Source: Serratia oryzae (GTDB taxonomy: Bacteria > Pseudomonadota > Gammaproteobacteria > Enterobacterales > Enterobacteriaceae). Taken from it: DNA of 64,000 nt. A model generated the notes under the pieces. It was not told the DNA's origin. It was given only the letters and a program-made list of their open reading frames with translations, and ran no database searches. The position numbers and the translations under genes are program-made. Location: positions 124,201 through 188,200 of the forward strand of contig NZ_MOXD01000010.1 in NCBI RefSeq assembly GCF_001976145.1. Reading direction: 5' to 3'. Positions 31,104 to 39,171 of the stretch are shown here, one piece after another (within the stretch, counting starts at the first letter, position 1; every line of letters begins with the position of its first letter).

Positions 31104-32546
31104 CTAAGATTTAATTACCAAGAATGGGTTACCCGCTGGAATGTCATGGTCTTTATACAATTTTTTGGCAGCAATAAGGTACCCCGCCATTTTCTGAAAC
31201 CGCCCCTCTCCAGTCTTATTTTGGTAAATATGACAGGTATACATCACGCCTTTATCCTGCCTATGCCTCCCTAATCGTTCAAACGCATTTTGTAAGCCAG
31301 TTTTATCTTCGGAGTATTCTTGGTTTTCTAACAAAAACTGATGAAATATATTGGGTGCACGAATAAAGACATAACCTGAAAAAATATGTATCCGAGAGTT
31401 GGCAGTATTGACCGAAAAAGTGGCTGTAATACATCCCTCACTTAACCACTGCCAAAATCGTTCACCAATATCCTGTGGTGCAGAGTCAATACCCTGTTCC
31501 GCTTTTGTTTCCACAGGCCCACCTTCCCTACCGGGATCACTCGCGGCAGAAAGCCCCATGACCGCCAGCAAGTCCCCCGTAGCATCCTCACGTTGAACCA
31601 CAGGTTCAGCACCAGCATCGCAGGGAGTGTTATCACTCACCGCGCTGTCCAGTGAAGAGTCCAGGTTGACCACCGTTAAATGCTCAACAGGTTGAATCGA
31701 GGGAGCCTGTAGCGGTAAACATTCGGGATCAGTGATCTCCTTCGGCAACGTTGCCTCTTGGCCGGTTGTTACCTGGGGGGCCGTCAGGACCGTAGGAATC
31801 GTGTTTCCTACCGAGGTTCTAATGGCTTCGGCGACGATGGTATTGATAATCCCTGACTGGTGACGAAACCCCGTCAAATACAGCGACAAGGTTTTCAGCA
31901 CTTCTGGCCAAGCACTCAGCCAAAGTAATGCTTTGTCTGGAATGACCTTCCAGGCAAGCATTGCACTCAGGCTCTGAACCTTCAGCGCATCTGTAATCGG
32001 GCTGAAACGAAAACGGTACGGCTCTTCAGGTTCGGCATCAAGCGGTAGCCAACGCCGTCCGCTTTCCAGTTCAACCTCAATATGGCACAGCCCATCAAGT
32101 GCCTGCAGCATCGCGGCATAGACAATCACCGCGTTCCAGGCGGCCCCCTGCGATGCCTGTTCTTCCGGTGGTGCGCCAACCGGAAGTAAATAGTTTTTCG
32201 ATAGTCGTGCTGCGTAAGCGACTGTTTCCAACAGGTGATCCACCATGCCACCGAGGTACGCATGGTGGCCGTTCTCGGTAGCCGGAAACTGCTGCATCAG
32301 GGTGATGCAGCGCTCAAGCGGTTGCAGGTAATACTGTTGATACAGATCTTTTGGTAGCGAGGAGTAGTCCCACAGCATTTGCAGCCATTGTCCACGCAGG
32401 GGTGTTGCCAACTGTTCACGGGCCGACATCGGTGCGTGATAACCATCAGGTACCGTTAGCACTGTAATGGAACTCGCCCCCTGCCCCCCATTGTTTCTGG
32501 CCTTTTCCGACGAAACAGGCAGATATTTCAGCAGCGACCTCAACAT
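31104..32546 (-). CDS. traI: TraI_2-domain (MobH-type) relaxase-like protein
   Basis: 480 residues. The N-terminal TraI_2 domain (about 45-260) includes HHAYLGGMVDHLLETV and PYRFRFSPITDALK. The middle is a low-complexity linker, and the C-terminal domain (about 375-480) matches the TraI_2_C type (FWQWLSEG...GYLIAAKKLYKDHDIP...NPFLVI). MobH relaxases process oriT DNA. The expected LLHDxGK metal motif is not obvious: the equivalent place reads AAMLQALDGL. It is also shorter than the ~600 residues I would expect, so activity is doubtful or it has diverged. Ends next to the integrase start. Confidence 0.8.
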   Translation of the reverse strand: MLRSLLKYLPVSSEKARNNGGQGASSITVLTVPDGYHAPMSAREQLATPLRGQWLQMLWDYSSLPKDLYQQYYLQPLERCITLMQQFPATENGHHAYLGGMVDHLLETVAYAARLSKNYLLPVGAPPEEQASQGAAWNAVIVYAAMLQALDGLCHIEVELESGRRWLPLDAEPEEPYRFRFSPITDALKVQSLSAMLAWKVIPDKALLWLSAWPEVLKTLSLYLTGFRHQSGIINTIVAEAIRTSVGNTIPTVLTAPQVTTGQEATLPKEITDPECLPLQAPSIQPVEHLTVVNLDSSLDSAVSDNTPCDAGAEPVVQREDATGDLLAVMGLSAASDPGREGGPVETKAEQGIDSAPQDIGERFWQWLSEGCITATFSVNTANSRIHIFSGYVFIRAPNIFHQFLLENQEYSEDKTGLQNAFERLGRHRQDKGVMYTCHIYQNKTGEGRFQKMAGYLIAAKKLYKDHDIPAGNPFLVIKS

Positions 32547-32674
32547 AAGTTACTCTGCTGACAGGTTGTTTCACCGGGGTTGACCAATTTCTGCCTATCT
32601 TCTGATCTCTGCACGTTCACCCAAGGCTTTACTATCCAGAACTGGCGTACCACCGCTTCCTCTTCGCCCATCAT
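32540..32674 (-). CDS. 44-residue ICE ORF overlapping the relaxase start
   Basis: Starts MMGEEEAVVRQFWIVK in an ATGA-type overlap with the stop of the upstream 86-codon gene and ends seven bases inside the relaxase gene. Such nested overlaps suggest translational coupling in a three-gene operon. No family recognised; small size makes it uncertain. Confidence 0.45.
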   Translation of the reverse strand: MMGEEEAVVRQFWIVKPWVNVQRSEDRQKLVNPGETTCQQSNLC

Positions 32675-32931
32675 CCAATACCGGTAATTGCTTCGAGAGG
32701 GGCCTGCAGAAGGTTTGCGATACGCTGTTGCTCCTGTTTCTCCAGGGCCTCTTGCTCGGCAATATCTACCTGCCAAAGTTGTACCAGGTGCATACTTTGG
32801 TAGTTAGCAAGACTAAGGAAGTGTGAAGTAACCAGCGCCAGTATTTTTTCAGCAAGCAGCCGTTGTCTTTGCTCAAATACCTCGACTTCAGAAACCCAGT
32901 CTGGTTTACCGCATTTTTTAGGGTGGTGCAT
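32671..32931 (-). CDS. Small ICE protein of unknown function
   Basis: 86 residues, largely helical and charged (EVFEQRQRLLAEKIL; EQEALEKQEQQRIANLL), likely a short coiled coil. It heads the operon leading to the relaxase gene. AAGG lies 11 bases before ATG. Function unknown; an accessory mobilisation protein would fit the position. Confidence 0.65.
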   Translation of the reverse strand: MHHPKKCGKPDWVSEVEVFEQRQRLLAEKILALVTSHFLSLANYQSMHLVQLWQVDIAEQEALEKQEQQRIANLLQAPLEAITGIG

Positions 32932-33041
32932 AGAGTGGCCTTATTCTGGTGATCGATAGGTGCTCCACTCTATAAAGGCAAGTTACGTCAACAACAAAAA
33001 ACTCTATATGAAAGTTTAAAAATTTCTCCCAACCATGAAAA

Positions 33042-33061
33042 ACGCCTCGATATCGAGGCGC
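33042..33061 (-). terminator. Rho-independent terminator (perfect palindrome)
   Basis: CGCCTCGATATCGAGGCG is a perfect palindrome; on the minus strand it is followed by TTTTT. It lies just after the FxLYD-type gene and probably ends its transcript. The palindrome has no loop as written, so the hairpin uses the central bases. Confidence 0.7.
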
Positions 33062-33118
33062 TTGACTGGATATTATGCTGCCGTTTTTTCGTTCTCCGAA
33101 CGCATGATACGTAAAATA

Positions 33119-33475
33119 TTAGTCCTGAACTTGAATATCAGTGATCTTGTAACCGTCGGGCCTACCTTTAAAAGAGTTGATGATAGCCTGAAGCCTCCAA
33201 CTTTCCCCAGGCGCAATATTTGATGCAATATCAATCGTCTCACCAATCGCCGTATTCCCCTGATAAAGGTTAAATCTGACGAAAACATTCTTCAGTACGT
33301 TGTTGGTAGTGTTACGCCCCTCACCCACTATTGCCTGAAGGCCATTGGACGTATTTTCAATGCGTAAGTCAGATAAAGTCACTTTGTCCAATGCCAACGT
33401 GGAAGTAGAAAAAAACATCACTGCCAAGCCGAGCGCCAGCAGTCCGTGCTTTAACGTAATCCCTATTCTCTCAAT
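33119..33475 (-). CDS. Secreted FxLYD-domain-like protein, apparent ATT start
   Basis: The mature part resembles FxLYD extracytoplasmic domains (LSDLRIENTSNGLQAIVGEGRNTT...VFVRFNLYQGN...SWRLQAII). A signal peptide (GLLALGLAVMFFSTSTLA) is in frame but has no ATG, GTG or TTG in front of it at a sensible distance. The best start is ATT at 33475, preceded by AAAAGAGGCA, giving 118 residues. Only a few E. coli genes (infC, pcnB) start this way. Alternative: start at 33421 (GTG) without a full signal. A longer frame to 33661 is unlikely. Confidence 0.55.
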   Translation of the reverse strand: MERIGITLKHGLLALGLAVMFFSTSTLALDKVTLSDLRIENTSNGLQAIVGEGRNTTNNVLKNVFVRFNLYQGNTAIGETIDIASNIAPGESWRLQAIINSFKGRPDGYKITDIQVQD

Positions 33476-33782
33476 ATTGCCTCTTTTCCTGTTCCTGAGT
33501 AGTGGTACCTTTAACGGCTCCAGTGAGAGGGCTAGCCATTGCCAGTTATCCCAAACGATTGTTAATAAAATTATTCTGATATCAATCTGACATTTTTCAT
33601 TACATATCAAATCTAGTCGCCAATGATGCGCTTGCCCTGGCCTCCAGCTATATAGGCCCATTAAGCCAATGCCACCAGTTTGCAGCCATCAGGACAGCCG
33701 CAAGCCACTTTGTGCCCATCGGGTCAAGTATTCAATGTGTTGATTGCAGTGTACAATCTCCGATTTTTGATGTGGGGATAGA

Positions 33783-34094
33783 ATGGCTAAAGTTGATGTG
33801 CGGTGTCCGTTTTGTGAACAGAAAAAGCCCGTGAAGAAACACGGTTATGGCAAAAGTGGTCATCAGCGTTACCGTTGTCAGGCCTGCAAACGCACCTTCC
33901 AGCTCGATTATGCCTATCGCGCCTGCCAACCTGGAATGAAAGCTCAACTCGTTGACTTGGCGATGAATAATGCCGGTATTCGCGACACTGCGCGGGCGTT
34001 ACATATCAGTATCAATGCCGTCGTGCGCACTTTAAAAAACTCTCACCTCGGAATGTCACCACGCTGCCACTGGATAACCTGCAAATTCAACTGA
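33783..34094 (+). CDS. insA: IS1-family InsA
   Basis: 103-residue DNA-binding regulator of IS1 transposition. The zinc-finger motif is CPFCEQKKPVKKHG with CQAC, followed by a helix-turn-helix (DTARALHISINAVVRTLK). An AAAAAAC run at 34034-34040 lies in frame for the -1 shift that makes the InsAB' transposase. Confidence 0.9.
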   Translation: MAKVDVRCPFCEQKKPVKKHGYGKSGHQRYRCQACKRTFQLDYAYRACQPGMKAQLVDLAMNNAGIRDTARALHISINAVVRTLKNSHLGMSPRCHWITCKFN

Positions 34095-34102
34095 TTTGCG
34101 AG

Positions 34103-34480
34103 GTGGATGAGATATGGTCATTTATCGGTAACAAGAAACGACAGCGCTGGCTGTGGTACGCATGGGAGCCGCGTTTGAAGCGGATTATCGCTCACGTTTT
34201 TGGTTCTCGAAGCAAGAAAACGCTGTGTAAGTTGTTGAAACTGCTCTCGGGTTTTAAAGTGGCCTTTTGGTGCACTGATGGCTACAGGGCTTACAACGAC
34301 GAACTTCCACAAGCAAAACATATTGTTGGCAAGCTGTATACACAGCGTATTGAGCGTGAAAATCTGACGTTGCGTAACCGACTGAAACGCCTCAATCGTA
34401 AGACGCTGGGGTATTCAAAATCACCCGAAATGCACGACAGGATCATCGGCACTTTCATCGAACGTGAGTATTACGTTTGA
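34103..34480 (+). CDS. insB: IS1-family transposase catalytic part (InsB; made as InsAB')
   Basis: 125 codons from the first GTG, but the frame is open back to the A6C motif, so the functional product is the InsAB' fusion. DDE residues are seen in CEVDEIWSFIG, WCTDGYRAY and QRIERENLTLRNRLK. Apparently intact, so the copy may be active. Confidence 0.9.
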   Translation: MDEIWSFIGNKKRQRWLWYAWEPRLKRIIAHVFGSRSKKTLCKLLKLLSGFKVAFWCTDGYRAYNDELPQAKHIVGKLYTQRIERENLTLRNRLKRLNRKTLGYSKSPEMHDRIIGTFIEREYYV

Positions 34481-34584
34481 TGCGGTATCAACTCATTGAA
34501 TATATGACACACTCCTTTGTTTACTCGCGATTGCTAAAAAAGTCTTGGTATTTTTTCCGTTTTACAAGCGGACGCCATTTAGGT

Positions 34585-35781
34585 TTAAGTCACAACCATA
34601 ATATTCTGTTTCCTTTTTTTATCAACCATATCGACAAGAGCTTCAATTAAAACCTTAATATAGGATTGAGGACATGCATAATTCACTCTAAAAAAGTTTA
34701 CGCCATCCTCTCCAAAATTAATTCCATCTTCAAGTATAATATTATAATCTTTCAACAAAGTGTTTGCCAAGGCTAAATTATCACTAGAAAAACCAGTAAA
34801 GTCTAGCCATGCAAAATATGTTGCTTCTGAAGGATACACTTTTATTTCAGGCTCACAAAAAAGCAATTCTTTCTTCAGGAAAAAAAAGTTGGCTTTCAAA
34901 TATGAGATAACTTCATCTAACCAGGAATCACATTTATTATATGCCATTTCTAAAGCATGAAGACCAAAGGTATTTGGTGTGCCTTGCCCATAAAGATTTA
35001 TAGCCTTGGTTGCTTTAATTCTTATATCATCGTTAGGAATTATTAAATATGAAGTTTGAAGTCCACTAATGTTAAACGTTTTACCCGGAGACATAAAGTA
35101 TATGACGTTATCATTTATTCTATGATCAATTAGACTGGCAGGAGTATAATTAGCATTGGAATCAATAACCAGATCACTATGAATATCATCAGAGAAAAGC
35201 AACGCATTTCTTTCCACGCAAACATTGATGATTTTTTGCATTTCCTTCTCTCTCCATAACAACCCTATAGGATTGTGCGGATTACAAAGAAAAAATGAAT
35301 GAATTTCATCTTCTTTTTCAATCAAATCTATTGAGCATTCCTGCATTAGCGTTAAGCTTATTTTATGTTCTATTAACTGACAAGCCTTGATTATCTTAGG
35401 GAACAAACTGTAAGATGGTGTAAAATATAAAGAATGCTCATGAGGCGATGTTAATTCCTTTGCTAAAATCAACATTGCTGTCTTTATTGAGCCACACGGT
35501 AGTATCCATTTATCATCTACCAACCAGTTGTGTCTTTTTTTTAACCAACCAACACAGGATTTAATATAACTATCGTCAACATCATTATACCCTAATACTC
35601 CGTGTTCAATTGGTTTTTTTAACGCATCCAATACGCACTGAGGTGTCATATAGTCCATATCAGCAACAGTAAAAACCAGAGGGTTTATATTGTTGGCATC
35701 TCTTGCATATGAATTACTCCATTTAGATGAAAACATGCCCCATCTATTTATTTCTTTTGAAAAATCCACATATCGCTCCAT
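34585..35781 (-). CDS. PLP-dependent MalY/PatB-type aminotransferase or C-S lyase
   Basis: 398 residues of fold-type I PLP enzyme. It starts like MalY/PatB proteins (NPLVFTVADMDYMTPQCVLDAL). The Schiff-base lysine is in SPGKTFNISGLQ, and NPHNPIG and SDDIHSDLV are the cofactor-ring contacts. Family members cleave cystathionine-like C-S bonds or transaminate; this protein is too diverged to choose. The start is nested in the end of the upstream small gene (34-base overlap; GGCGGAGCA before ATG). Very AT-rich compared with the ICE backbone. Part of a probable biosynthetic cluster. Confidence 0.85.
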   Translation of the reverse strand: MERYVDFSKEINRWGMFSSKWSNSYARDANNINPLVFTVADMDYMTPQCVLDALKKPIEHGVLGYNDVDDSYIKSCVGWLKKRHNWLVDDKWILPCGSIKTAMLILAKELTSPHEHSLYFTPSYSLFPKIIKACQLIEHKISLTLMQECSIDLIEKEDEIHSFFLCNPHNPIGLLWREKEMQKIINVCVERNALLFSDDIHSDLVIDSNANYTPASLIDHRINDNVIYFMSPGKTFNISGLQTSYLIIPNDDIRIKATKAINLYGQGTPNTFGLHALEMAYNKCDSWLDEVISYLKANFFFLKKELLFCEPEIKVYPSEATYFAWLDFTGFSSDNLALANTLLKDYNIILEDGINFGEDGVNFFRVNYACPQSYIKVLIEALVDMVDKKRKQNIMVVT

Positions 35782-36038
35782 TGCTCCGCCTCAGTAGAAG
35801 TAAAGATATTCTTATGCTCACATGGTATTTCTTCAATAATTTTAACGATCTCTCGAACCTGTTGTGCAGTAAAATACTTGGGTATTGAAATGATCGCACC
35901 TCCTTTTTTTAATTTACTCTCCGCATTGGTATCCAATCCAAACTGAAGAATATCGTTAGCATTAAACAAGACGCGTCGAGAATTTAAAAGTGGCGACAAA
36001 TAATATAACGTAGGAACAACTTTTTCATTTTTCATCAT
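35748..36038 (-). CDS. 96-residue protein of unknown function in the AT-rich cluster
   Basis: Starts MMKNEKVVPTLYYLSPLLNS; AGGAG precedes ATG with a five-base spacer, so the eight codons further upstream are excluded. It ends ...EAEQWSDMWIFQKK. There is a helical central part (TAQQVREIVKIIEEIP). No family is recognised. It is translationally linked to the PLP enzyme and divergent from the nucleotidyltransferase operon. It could be a carrier, regulator or a peptide substrate; none is proven. Confidence 0.75.
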   Translation of the reverse strand: MMKNEKVVPTLYYLSPLLNSRRVLFNANDILQFGLDTNAESKLKKGGAIISIPKYFTAQQVREIVKIIEEIPCEHKNIFTSTEAEQWSDMWIFQKK

Positions 36039-36263
36039 GCACACTCCTGTCATTGTTGGCAACTAATAGCAATCATATTAGTTAGCATGATTACTATGCG
36101 TGGTTATAAAAAATAAATAAAGATTAAATTATAGTATACAAATAGTGTTTGTGCAAACTTTCATCGAAAGTAAATCGTCAGCATTATTATTTAAAGCTCA
36201 AAAATTGAACTATGTCATAAAAATGTAATAAGTTTATTTAAAATAAATACATAATGTGTTTGT

Positions 36264-36291
36264 TTGTTTCAAGACATAGGATGTATATAAA
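36264..36291 (+). promoter_or_regulatory. Candidate sigma-70 promoter for the nucleotidyltransferase operon
   Basis: TTGTTT, a 16-base spacer, then TATAAA, about 40 bases upstream of the start at 36334. The whole 36039-36333 region is a very AT-rich divergent control region; A/T composition makes chance matches likely. Confidence 0.35.
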
Positions 36292-36333
36292 TTTTAATTA
36301 AAAATGTAAGAAATAAGCGAGGGATTGGTCATT

Positions 36334-37356
36334 ATGAAATCAAAATTCACGTTTACGTTGCCCAATAATAAAACACTAGATATAAAAAAATATATCGAAC
36401 CATTAAGGATAAGTGAAAACGATGTTGTCATTGTCTGTGGAACACTGATTGAAAACATTGGTAATGAATTTTCTGATATAGACGTATATATTATTACCGA
36501 ACACTACAGAACATCGAATAACATTGACATAAGTAGTTATTTCCGCGTTATAAGCACAAATAAAGAAATAATTAAAGAGAAGTCAGAAGAGGATATACTA
36601 TTAGTTCATCTTCCCGTCGAGGAGACAGGGGTTAAAATTGATATTGAATTTAAAAAATTCAACGATATAGATAAGCTAAGTGACACTCTTAATGAATATT
36701 ATCATTATGCAATAAATAATCATATTCTTTTAACAAAAGAAATGTCTGAGCGTAATTTGTCCTTTATACATAGGATTCATAATGGTATCTGCATACACAA
36801 TGAAGAAAGGTTGACTTCCTTAAAAAACAAACTCAACCAGAACATATTTAATTATTATCTTTATAGATTAAATGCATCAGATTATGCTGATCTTTTGGAT
36901 ATAATAGGTGCATGGAGAAAAGGTGAGTTGGAGCGGTGTTTTGATCTAGCTAGAGAGAATTTAATAAAGCAGATGTTAGCATATGTTTGCTTGATAGGAA
37001 ACACTGACTATAAAAGAAAGTGGATATTAACACGAATCAAGCAATTTAAGGTGCAAAAGATATTAGCGGATAATTTTTGTGAATTGTTTTTGGTTTCAGA
37101 TAATAAAACTTTAAAAGAATACATTATCGACACATTAGATTGCGTTGATGAGATATACTATCTCTCGTCCATATTCTTTAGGGACAATGTTAACACTGCA
37201 TTTCCAAGTGCGGAATCTGTTATTGCATGGCTTAAAACTGAAAGAAATAAAGTTACGAAACCTTATGAAATAATGGAAATTGAATATAGAGCCAGAGCAT
37301 ACTTAGTTGAAAACAATTGGTCTACCAAAGAATTATTAGATAGGGTATACGAATGA
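36334..37356 (+). CDS. Nucleotidyltransferase-fold protein in the AT-rich cluster
   Basis: 340 residues; ATG at 36334 follows GAGGG. The polymerase-beta-type nucleotidyltransferase signature is clear: CGTLIENIGNEFSDIDVYII (about 30-50, with the DxD metal pair) and a third Asp in VKIDIEFKKF. A helical C-terminal half (about 150-340) is typical of substrate-binding parts. The transferred nucleotide and target are unknown. ATGA overlap with the next gene. Could adenylylate a small molecule or a protein. Confidence 0.85.
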   Translation: MKSKFTFTLPNNKTLDIKKYIEPLRISENDVVIVCGTLIENIGNEFSDIDVYIITEHYRTSNNIDISSYFRVISTNKEIIKEKSEEDILLVHLPVEETGVKIDIEFKKFNDIDKLSDTLNEYYHYAINNHILLTKEMSERNLSFIHRIHNGICIHNEERLTSLKNKLNQNIFNYYLYRLNASDYADLLDIIGAWRKGELERCFDLARENLIKQMLAYVCLIGNTDYKRKWILTRIKQFKVQKILADNFCELFLVSDNKTLKEYIIDTLDCVDEIYYLSSIFFRDNVNTAFPSAESVIAWLKTERNKVTKPYEIMEIEYRARAYLVENNWSTKELLDRVYE

Positions 37357-38132
37357 CTCAACCTATAATTGGTGTGGTGTGTTGCGCTCGAATGATCGAC
37401 AATGACTCAGACCTTCATCACATAGTTTTTCGCAGTTATATAGATTATATTAAAAATGATCTTAAAGCAATTCCAATTCTTATACCAGCAATTATCACTC
37501 GTAATGATGATGATCTGGCAAGAAAAATTTTGAATTCTGTTGACGGTATATTCCTTCCTGGTTCTCCTTCAAATGTTTCACTTCGGAGAGTAATTTCAGA
37601 TCGGCCTTTTTCTTTTGATTCAGTTAATACCGTTGGAAGCAAGGATTTAAATAGAGATATGACAGTTATGAAAATTCTTGAACATGCATATCATCTTGAC
37701 AAACCGGTCTTAGGGGTATGCAGAGGGCTACAGGAAATCAATATTTTTTTCGGAGGGGATTTATATCCTGAATTGCATTGTATTACTGGAAAAATAGACC
37801 ACCGTTCGGACAAGAGTAAACCTTTAGAATCAAGATATGATGTGTCTCATAGAGTTAGTATTGAGGATAACTCATTAATGGGGGAATTAATAAATAAAAC
37901 TGCAATTAATAGAAGTGAACTATTTGTTAACTCGCTTCATTCTCAAGGAATATCAAAATTAGGAAGAGATTTGCTAGTTGAATGTCGTGCTTCTGATAAC
38001 ACAATAGAAGCAATAAGACATGCTGAAGCTTCATTTATATATGGTGTTCAGTGGCATACGGAATGGCTTAAATCCCCACTGGATAAAGTTATTGCTGATG
38101 CTTTTATTATGGAATGTTCTAAAAATGCTTAG
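37353..38132 (+). CDS. Class I glutamine amidotransferase-like (peptidase C26, PuuD-like) hydrolase
   Basis: 259 residues. The nucleophile elbow is VLGVCRGLQEINIFFGG, and GVQWHTEW carries the catalytic His/Glu region; NSLHSQGI is also conserved in PuuD. PuuD-type enzymes hydrolyse gamma-glutamyl amides such as gamma-glutamyl-GABA. Overlap (ATGA) with the nucleotidyltransferase gene indicates co-translation. In a pathway it could remove a gamma-glutamyl protecting group or supply ammonia. Confidence 0.88.
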   Translation: MTQPIIGVVCCARMIDNDSDLHHIVFRSYIDYIKNDLKAIPILIPAIITRNDDDLARKILNSVDGIFLPGSPSNVSLRRVISDRPFSFDSVNTVGSKDLNRDMTVMKILEHAYHLDKPVLGVCRGLQEINIFFGGDLYPELHCITGKIDHRSDKSKPLESRYDVSHRVSIEDNSLMGELINKTAINRSELFVNSLHSQGISKLGRDLLVECRASDNTIEAIRHAEASFIYGVQWHTEWLKSPLDKVIADAFIMECSKNA

Positions 38133-38147
38133 ATAAGGAGTTATGCC

Positions 38148-39119
38148 ATGGTTATTAAATGTAACAAAATCCCATCAGATAAAGATTGGAAGCGGCTTTC
38201 AATTTTTGGTTCTAAGAAAAATTATTTTAATACAGAAACTTACTTTAGAGAAAGTTGGTTTGATGGGTATCAAGAGTTTTCAACTGACTTCACAAATAAG
38301 TTAACTAGATTAGCTGTAGTTGTACTTAAACCAGAGGTTTTTGCAGCAAGGAGAGCACGTGACGTTCTTATGCTGATTGAACGTCATAATTTTAAGCTTA
38401 GAGTTGCTTATAAGGTTAAGTATAATCGGCATAAGATTCGGGAGACGTGGAGATACCAATATAGTGAAGCAACAATAGATAGAATGTCTCTGGTTGATCA
38501 TCTCTATTGTCTAGGTGATGCTATGATGGTTATATTTGAAGATGTATCACCTGAAATTACAATGCCAGCAAGTGCTAGGTTGCATAAACTGAAGGGGGCT
38601 TCAGAGGAACGATTGAGAACAGCAGAGTCGTTGAGGAGTATAGTGAAAATCCCTAATGGAGTTGTTCGATTTTTTCATATTCCAGACGAACCAGCAGATA
38701 TTGTTAGAGAGTTTGGAATTCTGTTTGATAGACAAAACCGTTTTAATATTTATCAAGATATAAAGTCCAGTTTAGTTCATGATTATAGCTTTATAGATGA
38801 AATGATTTCAACTCTTGAAAGTCAACATACAGAGCATGACTTTTGCTTGGCGAAGAGTTGGGATAATATACTTTCTAACATTCACGGGTACAAAGAAGAT
38901 AAAATAGAACTTATTCTAGATCTAAAAAATAAAGTTGACGCACGTGAGGAGGTTGGTTGGGAAGATATCTATAAATTACTGTCGTCGTGCAATTGTAATA
39001 TTTATGATATTATTACGATAGCATCACATGTAATAAAGCAAGATGTTGATGATGAATTTCATCTCATTGATGGGGACGCGTTAAGAGGATGGGACTCAAG
39101 ATATTTCTCTAACCTGTGA
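38148..39119 (+). CDS. Nucleoside diphosphate kinase-like domain protein
   Basis: 323 residues; AAGGAG precedes the ATG. Residues about 52-200 follow the NDK fold: VVVLKPEVFAARRA (NDK K-P motif), LKGASEERLRTAESLRSIVK, then FFHIPDEPADIVREFGILF, which aligns the phosphoryl-accepting His of NDK HGSD. The C-terminal 110 residues are extra and unrecognised. Canonical NDKs are ~143 residues, so this is a divergent fusion. It may phosphorylate a nucleotide product or use the fold otherwise. Confidence 0.78.
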   Translation: MVIKCNKIPSDKDWKRLSIFGSKKNYFNTETYFRESWFDGYQEFSTDFTNKLTRLAVVVLKPEVFAARRARDVLMLIERHNFKLRVAYKVKYNRHKIRETWRYQYSEATIDRMSLVDHLYCLGDAMMVIFEDVSPEITMPASARLHKLKGASEERLRTAESLRSIVKIPNGVVRFFHIPDEPADIVREFGILFDRQNRFNIYQDIKSSLVHDYSFIDEMISTLESQHTEHDFCLAKSWDNILSNIHGYKEDKIELILDLKNKVDAREEVGWEDIYKLLSSCNCNIYDIITIASHVIKQDVDDEFHLIDGDALRGWDSRYFSNL

Positions 39120-39171
39120 AATTAATTAACCGTGTTATAAATTGTGGTTAAAAATGACAAGGGTGTGTCTA

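Larger units (their letters stand above)
33721..34510 (+). mobile_element. IS1-family insertion sequence
   Basis: About 790 bases bounded by imperfect 23-base inverted repeats (TATTCAATGTGTTGA at the left, complement TATTCAATGAGTTGA at the right; about 4 mismatches). It holds insA and insB overlapping through an A6C slippery site. No clear 8-9-base target duplication is visible at these boundaries, so the ends may be off by a few bases or an end was rearranged. Confidence 0.85.

Noticed and set aside
31399..32281. Plus-strand ORFs antisense to the relaxase gene
   Set aside because: Short, no start signals, opposite to a recognised domain protein.
33710..34525. Target-site duplication of the IS1-family element
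   Set aside because: Flanks show CTTTGT on both sides but not adjacent to the inverted repeats, so no true 8-9-base duplication was accepted.
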